A stretch of DNA of 64,000 nt, from positions 73,057,186 through 73,121,185 of the forward strand of contig CM056743.1 of the NCBI GenBank assembly GCA_029851415.1. Direction: 5' to 3'. The notes beneath the pieces were generated by a model. That model searched no databases, was not told where the DNA came from, and worked only from the letters and a program-made list of their open reading frames with translations. Made by a program: the position numbers and the translations under genes. How positions within the stretch are numbered: the first letter of the stretch is position 1; every line of letters begins with the position of its first letter. This DNA comes from Eretmocerus hayati (Eukaryota; Arthropoda; Insecta; Hymenoptera; Aphelinidae). Positions 1 through 10,540 of this stretch are shown piece by piece.

Positions 1-35
1 TTTGAGTGACCGTAGTCATGATGAAGAGCTAGAAA

Positions 36-755
36 ATTTCTCCTTCAACCAATCACCTACAACTTTGGCGGAAGTGATCCGATCACAAAAATTCTCAAGG
101 GATCTGGGAGATCTTTACAAAATCTACAATTCCCTCTTCTTGAAGTTCTCTCTACGACCTTTCCTGCCCAAAAAACGAGTTCGAAGAGGAAATTCTGTAT
201 TACATGGACTGCTTATGAAGATATCGCGGCTGGATCCTGTTCCGTCTCGCCTTGCTCTATCCTCGCGCAAAAATTCATCAAAAAAATATTATGGCATATG
301 ATTCTGATGTAGAATAATCTCATCTCTCAGAGTATTTGATCAGATTTTGTCTTGGATTGAAGGCAACCCCAGTTTCTCAAGATTCATTGGGAAAATTGAT
401 TAATTTCATGTTTCGCCCCTATAGATCACATTCGAGGCAGAATCTGATGGATATTATTCTGGGAGATGAGATTACTCTCCGTCGAAATCATATGCCATGA
501 TATTCTTTCGATGAATTTTTGCACAAGAATGGCGCAAGGGGAAATAAAACAGTAAGCAGCTTCGGTATCTCCTTAAGCAGTCCAAGCAAAGTTTTTTTCC
601 CAAGCTCGTTACTTGGACAGGAAAGGTCGTGAAGAGAGCTTCAAGGAAAGGGAAGTGTAGGTATTGAAAAGATCTACAAGATATTATGAAAATTTTATGT
701 GATCGGATCACTCGCCAAAGTCGTAGGGGATTGATTGAAGGAGGAATTTTTTGGA
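36..755. repeat. Foldback (inverted) repeat, ~0.7 kb
   Basis: Arms at about 36-332 and 450-755 are imperfect reverse complements (for example CTTTGGCGGAAGTGATCCG near 65 is matched in reverse near 715). The short ORFs in the two arms (2-301 plus, 472-762 minus) are mirror images of the same DNA, so I do not treat them as genes. The outer end may continue beyond base 1. Confidence 0.75.
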
Positions 756-1114
756 TTTTCATGGTTGACCAAGGTGATCAAAAAGGGCGCGGTGAATGTT
801 TTAAACACATGAATCGATAGATTTACTCGTGATCTTTACGATTCTCTCCTCAAAATTCCTGTGAGTCGAACTTTATTGGGAATATCACTTTTTTATTGAG
901 ACCCTACATCATCCATTATTCATGAAAGGTACTGTAACTTGGAGAAAAATCGGGAGCCAAGTCTTGCGAGAGCTCATTTCTACAATCTTATGGAGAGAGA
1001 AATTATACACATAGGGCAAATTAGGTAAACTTACCCCAAGATGAATAGTCTTCCAAGCTAATCAAGTGAGTACGCATGCTTATTCATCATAAACATTGTT
1101 AGTCACATACTAAC
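756..1114. other. No feature seen
   Basis: AT-rich spacer between two inverted-repeat elements. I see no ORF of interest, RNA gene or clear repeat here. Confidence 0.5.
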
Positions 1115-1115
1115 A

Positions 1116-1445
1116 AGGGGAGGACCAGACCTTTGGATCACCAATCTTGTTCAAATTTTTTTTTACAGTTTTGTATTACTTAGAATATGAAGAATCCAGA
1201 GTAACTCCGTCAAATGGGCCTCCTGTTCAAAGTTACAGCCCATGACATTAACATTGCCCATATAGGCCCATGTTGAAAAGCGATATATATAGGTATACTG
1301 GCAACGCTATCATTCTTGCTCGTATCTTTGACCAGAAGACCCATTGGACGGAGTTACTCTGGATTCTTCATATTCTAGGTGACACAAGACTGTAAAAAAA
1401 TTTTGGAAAGGATTGGTGATCCAAAGGTCAGGTCCTCCCCTTGTA
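1116..1445. mobile_element. MITE-like inverted-repeat element
   Basis: Arms 1116-1225 and 1338-1445 are inverted copies: GGAGGACCAGACCTTTGGAT at the left end is met by its complement, ending TCCTCCCC, at the right. There is about 110 bp of unique spacer and no coding capacity. The class is not recognised; length and structure are those of a non-autonomous DNA element. Confidence 0.65.
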
Positions 1446-1499
1446 AGTTCGGCCCAACGAAGGAGAGCCCCATATACGTGTTTTGTACTCTGAATCGAT

Positions 1500-1585
1500 A
1501 CATCCCCGATAGCTCAGTTGGCTAGGTGTCGTGTCTACAAAGTCGAAGGACGAGGTTCAAATCCCGATAAGTACAAAATTTCAAT
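1500..1585 (+). repeat. tRNA-derived SINE-like sequence
   Basis: It contains a good RNA polymerase III A box (TAGCTCAGTTGGC) and, about 35 nt later, a B box (GGTTCAAATCC), the internal promoter of a tRNA. The acceptor and T-stem strands do not pair, so a working tRNA is unlikely; a tRNA-derived SINE head or tRNA pseudogene fits better. The downstream body (to about 1610) is AT-rich without an obvious poly(A) tail. Confidence 0.5.
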
Positions 1586-1610
1586 TGCCCAATTACGTTT
1601 TTTCCCAATA

Positions 1611-2415
1611 CATCTATGATAATAAACTACACAGAATATGGGGTAACAGCTTAGGAAATGGGCAAATAATAATATTTTAAATGAATAAATTTTGAAAAAT
1701 CAGCTGATTTTCCACTGGCCAGTCACGAATAAATATTGAAAAATCAGCTGATTTCTTTCGATAGGGTTTTTCGGTATTTTGGAGTCCGTCCGTTGATTAC
1801 AGCAAGTGTACACCGCCGAGAACGGCGTAAATATACCACGAATAACACTAATTTCATACCGGTTGAACGCAATTCCTTGATTTCCCCATTGATGTACATT
1901 AGGGTGGGCCGAAAATCCATTTTTCTCGGGAATCGCTTCGCGCTAGTGAAATTTCACTGAACTAAATAAGAAAAACAGAGAATTTCTAGAAATGTTATAC
2001 ATCCACTTTCATAAAAACACAATCAATAGAACTCAAGACACCATGTTTTCGAAAATTGCATACAAGTCCATTATTGAAAAGATTTGAATAAGAATGAATC
2101 AAGAAAGCTAATTTCTCATCGTATACGACGCCTGATACATAGCAACGGCGCCACACCAAAACGATCTCTACTCTCGTTCCTACCTTTCAATAATCGTCTT
2201 CTTACAAGACGAAAACCTGTCATAGCACTAACATCCTCGCTTGACAGTAAACAGTGAAAAAGTTACAAAAAGTTCTAAAGAACAAGTACGTATTGGTAGT
2301 ACACCACCATCAACATCATACTAGATTGATTCATAAAAAAAAAATTTATTGTTTCAGTGAGCAGTGTTGTGCAATATTTGACCCGCATCGATAAGATGCT
2401 AAAATTATAAATCGA
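1611..2415. other. Intergenic/repeat DNA, terminal motif of a dispersed repeat
   Basis: No supportable gene. A 19-bp segment, TTGAAAAATCAGCTGATTT, occurs twice (about 1692 and 1736). The phrase TACATTAGGGTGGGCCGAAAA near 1894 is the same terminal motif that bounds the foldback at 22,106-23,255, so a fragment of that repeat family is probably present. Confidence 0.4.
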
Positions 2416-2423
2416 CATGTATG

Positions 2424-2480
2424 TAGCCCTGAGGAGGCCCGTGTAGTTTTAACGGGCGAAACGTTGGCGTTTTAGAGAAT
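2424..2480 (+). ncRNA. Hammerhead-ribozyme-like motif (Penelope-like remnant?)
   Basis: The core reads CTGAGGA, then a hairpin with arms GCCCGT/ACGGGC, then GAAACG. The hammerhead consensus is CUGANGA - stem II - GAAA, and a three-base ACG/CGT stem III with a TTGG loop follows directly. Hammerheads with such short stem III are known from Penelope-like elements. Stem I cannot be paired convincingly next to the core, so this may be a decayed copy or a look-alike. Confidence 0.4.
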
Positions 2481-3239
2481 AAAACCACTTGCTCGACCAA
2501 TTCACAAGAAGACCATCATTATTTCGAAATTTCACTGTCTTTTGATGAGAAAATACGGAAATCTTTTCGCTGCATGCTTAAGAATGAGTTTTTCAGGTGG
2601 AGCAAGGGCCTCAAAGATTGAGAAAATGGAGAGAAACGTGTTTTTCGAACCTTTTTTGCTACTGTTTCGCATGAAACTTCGGTGCGTCTCCACATTTTGA
2701 TACGTGCTTTAGTTAATTTTGAAGCCTGGTCCAAAACCAATGAAATGAGCTAAGGTGTATCCTATTCGAGTAACGTGGACCAAAGTTGTTGGGAATCTAC
2801 GGAAGATGGTTTACCGACCTTTTTCTTACGTTTTTCATCCGCGATCATAAGGAAGCTACGGGTTATGTAACCATCCGACGAATGGAACTCTGGACAGATT
2901 TTTACGCTTAGGTTTCCACAGTTTGCCTCATCTTGCGTTTGAATGAGGGGAGTCAACTCCATAATGCCGAGGAATGGGATCTTGTAATGGAGCAAAAGTT
3001 TGAGAGATCTTGAGAAAATTAAGAAAAACATGGCATTTTGATGGTCCTTCCAAAAGTGATGCGATAGAGCGCAGACTATTTTCTTTGCCTGAGTCGCCAT
3101 GTGAACGACATATTCTTATGTATTTCCACCGGTAGAACCCAAAAGCGAGGTCCACTTCGGCCTCAAGGATCAAGGGTCTTTATAACTCGCGAGATACCAA
3201 TTCTGGCTATGGAACTACATTTTCCCGGAAAACACCCAA
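2481..3239. other. Repeat-like non-coding DNA
   Basis: Several short minus-strand ORFs (2519-2740, 2762-3100, 2928-3173) overlap one another and resemble no family I know. I see no start context, splice pattern or domain to support them. The DNA appears to be the body of the repeat whose palindromic part begins at 3240. Confidence 0.4.
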
Positions 3240-3433
3240 ATTCATTCAAATCGCTGTGCTGCTGAGGATAACATTCAATTCGACCTTGATCGCTCATGGA
3301 ACTATGTTTTCCTACGTATTCTGTCCTCCTGGAAACGATCCCGGTGTTTTCATCAAGCAGAGATGCGTCGAATCCAAGTAATGAGCAGATGAAGACGGAA
3401 GATTTTCGTCCTATCTTATGCATGGACTACCTA
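3240..3433. repeat. Left arm of inverted repeat split by the solo LTR
   Basis: Reverse complement of 6278-6465 (for example CGCTGTGCTGCTGAG near 3253 is mirrored near 6444). The two arms met at the CCTA target before the LTR inserted, so the LTR lies in the turn of an older palindrome. Confidence 0.75.
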
Positions 3434-6277
3434 TGTGACGGGTAAACCGTCACAGCCGAGATTAGGGAAATCTCTCGTCGCCGTCTCGAGCCAGCAAGCG
3501 AGAAGTATGAGTATTAATCCGGAATACTTCTCCTTTTTGTTGAGGGCTGGCTCGAGAGGACGACGACGACGAGCGACGAGGGAAATTGTGGATTCTGCGG
3601 GTATCAATATGACTGCGCACGGGCAACCCTCCCGGCGCCCGGGTTAGCCGCTGCAATCTGGTCAAGGGGGCTGCAGGATCAGCAGCCGGAGGGTCGCGAT
3701 TCCTACAGCTGGGTGGCCCGGAGGGCTCCCCCAGGGCACTGAAGCCTTGTTTGGCCCTTACACCGGCCATCCCACACCCCACGGACATGCTGCTCCTCAA
3801 CACCATACCCCGGGGCAGGTGTGTACACACCGGCGTGCGGACGACGGCGACGATGATGACGGACGAGGCCCTCGCTCCCGGGTGGGCGAGGGTATGCTTG
3901 GCACCACAAAATCGCGTTGTGTAACGCACATGCAATTGATGCACGACGTGGGGCAGGTTATGGACCTGGTGCTTCACACACACACACGGCACGCACACTG
4001 CTGCAGGACACGAAGAGATGGTGCGGACGGCACGCGGGGCCCGGGTGACGATGACAGCATGCAGCAGACGGGTGGCCCTCCTGGTGCTGCGCTCCCCGGG
4101 CTGCCAGCCATCTAGGCATTCACCCCATCCGCTGCAGCCCAGGGCAGCGAGCATGCTTGCAGCAAGGGGGTTAGGGGGTTATGTACCCACGTACTACCCG
4201 ATACACAGGTACATCGTGTACCTGGTGTATCGCACACCCGCGGACCATGGATATAACACTAGGGTGGCCACCCACCGCACGGGGGACCATCACATGGACG
4301 CGGATGGGCCCGGGTGACCCAGCGGACGACGGCAATGACGGACAGGCCGGTGCGCGCGGCTAGAGCAGACAGCTGACTGGCGGTGGACAAGATGTGGCGG
4401 CGCTGCAGGCATGTAAATCCGGGCCACACCCGGGTGCTCGTGGCCACAAAAATCTGACGGACGATCACCTGGACAATGGCCACTGGGCAAATTTGGACTT
4501 GCGGGCGACATTTACATGTACTTAGGGCTATGCACACATCACATGAGTATGTTGCAATGGGACTATGCGCAGCATATATATATAGATATACTGCGGCCAT
4601 GCGGACTTGATACTACTATGCTACGGGCGGCCGCGAGTATATATAGATATACCGCGGCAATACGGACTAGATATAGATATACACGGACATGTATAAGGAC
4701 TATACGAGGTGAAAGCGAGGAGTTGCGGCAAGCGCGAGTGCGCGATGCCTCCGCGTGTATTTAAGCGGCGCATGCGCGTGAGCGGGACAGAATATTCTCT
4801 GGGTGGAGGCATCAGGACCATAGATACTGCAATTGATGCACTTGCGGTGAATTTCGTAGGATCTGAGCTACTGTATGGGACATGTATAGTGGACTTGACT
4901 TGAATATTTGGCGCGCTCAGCTGCCAGTTGGCGCTGCTAGTGTTCCGGTAAGATTGAACGGACCAATCAGAGGGCTTGACTTCAGTGAAGACGAAGGCGC
5001 GGACTTGGTGAAGAAGAAGCAGCCATTGTGACACTTGTGGATCACCTCTTTTGCCGGCCACACGTACCAGTCGCACCCGCGAATTTATTTCGGAGCACGT
5101 GCCCAGTCACCAGTCCCCCAGGAGTCCCGGTGGACTCGGACAGACAGCAGCAGTGTGAATTAACCAGGAGGGTTGAAATACTTGTGTATTGACGGAGCAG
5201 CACCAGGACTAGGACAATGGGAATCAGCGGTGAGTGGTTTTGCTAATTTTGTAAATTCTCTCGTCGAGTGTGTGAGGAGCCTCGCGAGTCGCGGAGGGCA
5301 ATCGTCGTGCCCGCGGACTGTTTGGACTCCCGGGGACCTCGTGATCTGGTGCAGTGCGCGGACGTGGACAAGACGTCTCTGAGAGACGGACGCGTGCTCG
5401 GAAAATCGCACCTGAGGACTCTGAACTTCAACCGCGTCGCCTGGGATTTTTTCGGAGCAGCGGACTTGTGAATCTGTGACCACGCGCACGAGGACAAGAC
5501 GTCTTGTGAAAGACGTGCGCGCGTTGGGGATTCTCAGGGCGGACTCAGCGGACTTGTGAGCATTGAGCGCGGTCGTGGACAGGACGCCCCGGAGCCGGCG
5601 TACGCGCGGTAACGAGCACATAACGGAGAAGTGAATTAGGAGCCAGGTGTGTGATCGTGCACCTGTTGCTCGAGCGCGTGGGACAAGGGAGCATCGGAGC
5701 GCAAGCCATTTTGGGTGCTCGCCGTTGCGCGTGCGTTGTGAGAGCCATTGAGCGGCCATTTTGGACGACAGAATTTTGGAGCAGATTAATTGTGGGGAGA
5801 ATATCGGAGCAGGGACCGGACAAGCTGCACTCTACGGAGTGCAGGTAGATTTCGCGAGTGATCGGACAGTGTGATACGGCCTTTTTGTGAAGTGTTTTAT
5901 ATTTTTCAGGAATAGAGACATTTTGACAATGTATGTGATTGATTGATATTTTCTTTTGGACAGAGTCATTCGGACAAGTGTCGATTATTAGAGATATGTA
6001 GATCTATGTATCGCCGCGCAGAAGTAACGTAAAGAATATAGGCCAGATATTTTTTTGTAATAAATATTCGATCTATCATTTATGAGCGTACGCTTTCCCT
6101 CCCCCCTCTTTATTTTCAGGTGATGGCACGGTAAGTGACGCTGTGCTGAGGACGTGTTGCGGAGTAGCTGAATTTTTCCTAAGTCGTTTCGCCGTTCGCG
6201 CGCGTATTGCCTGCGATTTTAGGGTAGGAGTCCCGTTGGATATAAATTAGTTGTGATGGTAAAAATACCACGTCACA
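3434..6277 (+). mobile_element. Solo LTR of a Gypsy-like retrotransposon
   Basis: It begins TGTGACGGG and ends CCACGTCACA, and is flanked by the 4-bp direct repeat CCTA (3430-3433 and 6278-6281), the expected target duplication of a Ty3/Gypsy-type integration. It is about 2.84 kb, long for an LTR. The first 20 bp form a hairpin (TGTGACGG/CCGTCACA). It aligns over both ends with the minus-strand LTR at 41,931-44,714: same starting hairpin, same GC-rich stem-loop (3490-3580), same 3' 400 bp (5870-6277). ORFs inside (3462-4154, 5160-5759) are not conserved and are rejected. A TATA-like GTATTTAAG lies near 4757. Confidence 0.85.
3490..3585. repeat. Large stem-loop near LTR 5' end
   Basis: CTCGAGCCAGCAAGCGAGAAGTA pairs imperfectly with the later stretch ending CTGGCTCGAGAGG, with a GGAATACTTCTCC/GAAGTATGAGTATT inner stem. 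The equivalent hairpin with different bases but the same architecture is in the second LTR copy at about 44,570-44,680, so base pairing looks conserved. Confidence 0.55.
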
Positions 6278-6465
6278 CCTATCCTTATACACAGGTTGGA
6301 CATATCGGTCATCAACTACTCAGTGCTTCAATTTGACGCATCCAAGCCCGATGGGAACACCGAGATCGTTTCCAGGAGGAAAAAATACGTAGGAAAACAT
6401 AGTTCCATGAGTGATCAAGGTCTTTCGAAGTGCTCTTCTCAGCAGCACAGCGTTTGAACGGATTT
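6278..6465. repeat. Right arm of inverted repeat split by the solo LTR
   Basis: Mirror of 3240-3433. Its outer end meets the oligo-A-rich 3' tail of the reverse transcriptase element that follows on the minus strand. Confidence 0.75.
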
Positions 6466-7700
6466 TTATTTTATTTTTTTTATCTTATTCATATATACGG
6501 GCAATACTGCCCTTTTACAGTGTATTACAAAAATATAAAAGTGAAATTTATACTAGAAATAATGTTAAAATTAAGATAAACATTGGCGATGCAAGGATAT
6601 TCCGATCTACGTGCGAAAACAGTTATTCAGTGTTAACTGTCAAGGTGGAATACAGGTCTGTAGAATCAAATGCTGCAAGAATGGAAGTTTTGAAGTGAAT
6701 CAGCGAATCTGAGTCTCTCAATTCTGAGGGTAGACGATTCCAAAAACGTATTAACCTATTGGTAGTAGAGCAGTGGACCCAATTGGAATTACTAAAATCT
6801 TGTTCGATTGTTCTGAATGAACGCAATTCATAATCCACTGATCTACCAGTAAAAAGAGCATTAGTTTGTTCACAGGAAAATTGACCATTTCTTATTTTGA
6901 AGGCTGTCAAGCAGTCGAGGAAGCAATGACGAGTGGCCAGTTCAGATATTCTAAACTTGTCTCTAACAGGAGAATAATCATGATCGGTGAAGAGCATTGG
7001 ATTCTTATCTTTATAAGTCAGGTATCGAAGCATTCTGTTCTGAATCTTTTCCAACTTTAGTTTGGCTTGCTTGGTATGAGGTACCCGAATAACTAAGGCG
7101 TATGTTAGAATAGGAATGACTAGGGCCTTTTACAATTATGCTATAGGAAAAGGATTGTGAGAATCAGGAGTCGATCTCTTTAGAAAACTAATCAAATTCA
7201 GGAATTTTTTTGAAACTGCCTCAATATGTTGATCAAACTTGAGACTCGTATCAAAGATGACTCCAAGATCTGAAATCTCATTGACCCGAGCTATCTCTAC
7301 ATCATCGAGTACATACTGATAATTCATAATCTCTTTGGATCTCGAAAAGGATATCACAGCACATTTTTTCATATTGATTTCCAACCCGTTTTTCATAGCC
7401 CAATTTTTGAGTAACATTAGCGCACGTTGAAGACGACTAGCATCTAACGGGGATTTGATCGAAGAGAAAATTTTCACGTCATCGGCGTAAATCAGGGTTT
7501 GAATCGGTGGCAATTCATCAAGAATACCGTTAATAAACATCATGAATAAAACTGGGCCCAGATGTGAACCCTGAGGTACACCTGATGACGCTTCAAATCC
7601 GTCCGGAACAAACTCTGACACCCTTACAGCTAGTTTTCTCTCAATCAAATACGATTTAAACCATTCATGTAATTGTCCACTTATACCAAAATTCTTCATT
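6462..7700 (-). pseudogene. Non-LTR retrotransposon reverse transcriptase, 5'-truncated and broken
   Basis: A decayed LINE-type polymerase. The 7136-7699 frame has the RT motifs SSGVPQGSHLGPVLF and the catalytic LIYADDVKIF, followed by the GLEINMKKC and LGVIFDTSLKF motifs of Jockey/CR1-like RTs. The C-terminal part continues in another frame at 6623-7054 (WNRLPSELRDSDS, a typical thumb/C-terminal motif), so at least one frameshift or small deletion separates them. No endonuclease domain or ORF1 is present. The 3' end is an A-rich AAAATAAAAT run at 6462-6480, as expected for target-primed insertion. It is related to the copy at 18,439-19,540 (both carry IKSPLDAS after the YADD motif). Confidence 0.9.
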
Positions 7701-7753
7701 TGGATTCTGGATTTGGGCGTTTTCTGAGGAAATGTAGTTCCTTAGCCCAGTGT

Positions 7754-8003
7754 AGTCCCAAGTTTTATTTCTATGTAAATATATTCGTTTACTGAACCAT
7801 ATTGAAAGAATGAGCTCACAAATATCCCAAAATTTGGAACCTCGCTCCAAGATTGGTGATTCACATTAGCAGAATCTTAGAAGGGATTCTGTTGCATGGA
7901 GATAATTTGAGGTGAATTAACTATGTCAAAATATATATTTTGGTATCTGATGCCCGATTTACCAGATTTTACTGGAGTCTAATCCAAACAGTGTAGATTT
8001 AGA
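7754..8003 (-). repeat. Copia-LTR-like direct repeat, copy 1
   Basis: About 245 bp nearly identical to 15,021-15,270 and in the same orientation. Read on the minus strand it starts near TGTTTGGATTAGACTCC and ends AAATAAAACTT, like a Copia-type LTR. This copy abuts the satellite array directly. Confidence 0.7.
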
Positions 8004-10540
8004 CTAAGTACTGCTAAGCAGGATCGGAACGGCCTGGAGATGAGTTTTGCTATCGGTCTGGATCCTGCCAGGCAGCATCGAGTCATCTGCGTCAATCGAT
8101 TTCAATGATGACCCAATCACTCTTTGCGTCATTGACTAATCGACATGAATAATACAGTATCGAATTGCAATCGTGGCTGCATGGTTATACTATCCCTCTC
8201 AATACTCAGCATCAGTATTGAACTCCTCTGAATTTCATGTATTCGAATCGAATTAAATACTGCTGAGCAGGATCGGAACAGCCTGAAGATGAGTTTCGCT
8301 ATCGGTTTGAATCCTGCCGGGCAGCATTGAGTCGACTGCGTCAGTCGATTTCAATGATGACCCAATCACTCATTGCGTGATTGACCAATCGAGATGAATA
8401 CTACAGAATCGGAATGGGATCGCGGGTGCATGGTTATTCTATCCTTCTCAATAGTCACAATCAGTATTCAACTCTTCTAGATTTCATATATCTCAATCCA
8501 ATTCAATACTGCTGAGCAGGATTGGAACGGCCTGGAGATGAGTTTTACTGTCGGTCTGAATCCTGCCAGGTAGCATTGAACTGACGGCGTGAATCGATTT
8601 CAATGATAACCCAATCACTCGTTGCGGCATTGACCAATCGAGCTGAATACTATAAGATGGAATTCAATTCGTGGGAGCATGGTCTCTATCGTCCTCGATA
8701 CTTACGATCAGTATTGAACTCCTTTGATTCTGATATATTTGAATCGAATTCAATACTGCTGAGCAGGGTTGGTACGCTCTGAGGATAAGTTTTGTTATCG
8801 GTTTGAATCCTGCCGGACAGCATTGAGTCGACTGCGTCAATCGATATCGATGATGACCCAATCACTCATCGCAATTTTGAACAATCGAGATGAATACTAT
8901 AGGATAGAATGCAGGTCGTGGAAGCATGGTCTCTATCCTCCTCAATACTTACAATCAGTATTGAACTCCTCTGATTTTCATGTATTTGAATCGAATTCAA
9001 TACTGCTGAGCAGGGTTGGTACGCTCTGAGGATAAGTTTTGTTATCGGTTTGAATCCTGCCGGACAGCATTGAGTCGACTGCGTCAATCGATATCGATGA
9101 TGACCCAATCACTCATCGCGTTTTTGAACAATCGAGATGAATACTATAGGATAGAATGCAGGTCGTGGAAGCATGGTCTCTATCCTCCTCAATACTTACA
9201 ATCAGTATTGAACTCCTCTGATTTTCATGTATTTGAATCGAATTCAATACTGCTGAGCAGGGTTGGTACGCTCTGAGGATAAGTTTTGTTATCGGTTTGA
9301 ATCCTGCCGGACAGCATTGAGTCGACTGCGTCAATCGATATCGATGATGACCCAATCACTCATCGCGTTTTTGAACAATCGAGATGAATACTACAGAATC
9401 GGATTGGGATCCCGTGTGCATGTTTATTCTATCCTTCCCAATACTCACAATCAGTATTCAACTCCTCTAGATTTCATATATTCCGATCGGATTGAATACT
9501 GCTGAGCAGGATTGGAACGGCCTGGAGATGAGTTTCGCTTTCGGTCTGAAACCTGCCAGGTAGCATTGAATTGACGATGTGAATCGATTTCGATGATAAC
9601 CCAATCACTCGTTGCGTCATTGACCAATCGAGCTGAATACTATATGGTGGAATTCAAATCGTGGGAGCATGGTCTCTATCCTCCTCAATACTTACGATCA
9701 GTATTGAACTCGTCTAGTTCTCCTATAGTGGAATCGGATCCAATACTGCTGAGCAGGATTGGTATGGACTGAGGATAAGTTTCGCTATAGGTCTGAATCC
9801 TGCCGGGCAGCATTCAATCGACCGCGTTAATCGATTTCAATGATGACCCGATCACTCTTTGCGTCATTGACTAATCGACATGAATAATACAGTATCGAAT
9901 TGCAATCGTGGCTGCATGGTTATTCTATCCCTCTCCATACTCACCATCAGTATTGAACTCCTTTGAATTTCATGTATTCAAATCGGACTAAGTACTGCTG
10001 AGCAGGATCGGAACGGCCTGAAGATGAGTTTCGCTATCGGTTTGAATCCTGCCGGGCAGCATTGAGTCGACTGCGTCAGTCGATTTCAATGATGACCCAA
10101 TCTATCATTGCGTGATTGACCAATCGAGATGAATACTACAGAATCGGATTGGAATCCTGTGTGCATGGTTATTCCATCCTCCTCAATACTGTAAATCAAT
10201 ATTGAACTTCTCTAGATTTCATATATTTGGATCGGATTCAATACTGCTGAGGAGGATTGGTACGGCCTGAAGATGAATTTTGCTATCGGTCTGAATCATG
10301 ACAGGCAGCATTGAATTGACTGCGTCCATCGATTGCAATGATGACCCAATCACTCTTTGCGTCATTGACTAATCGAGATGAATACTACAGAATCGAATTG
10401 AAATCGTGGGTGCATGGTTATTTTATCCCTCGCAATACTCACATTCGGTATTGAACCCTTCCTGATTTCATATATTTGAATCGAATTCAATACTGCTGAG
10501 CAAAATTGGAAGCGCCTGAAGATGAGTTTCGCTTTTGGTC
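7998..10540. repeat. Satellite array, 247-bp unit (about 10 copies)
   Basis: The phrase AATACTGCTGAGCAGG recurs at about 8254, 8503, 8750, 8998, 9245, 9493, 9740, 9990 and 10,236, a period of 247 bp; two central units (8866-9108 and 9113-9355) are almost identical. Each unit contains CAATACTNNCNATCAGTATTG, AATACTGCTGAGCAG and AATCCTGCCGGGCAGCATT, three short hairpins about 55 bp apart. Open frames inside are by-products of the repeat. Confidence 0.9.

Noticed and set aside
1500..1585. Functional tRNA gene
   Set aside because: A and B boxes are good but acceptor and T stems do not pair.
3462..5848. ORFs of up to 230 codons in the solo LTR
   Set aside because: GC-rich LTR sequence; frames are not preserved in the second LTR copy and show no domain.
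8664..9505. Repeated 65-86 codon ORFs on both strands
   Set aside because: They recur every 247 bp because they lie in the satellite unit.
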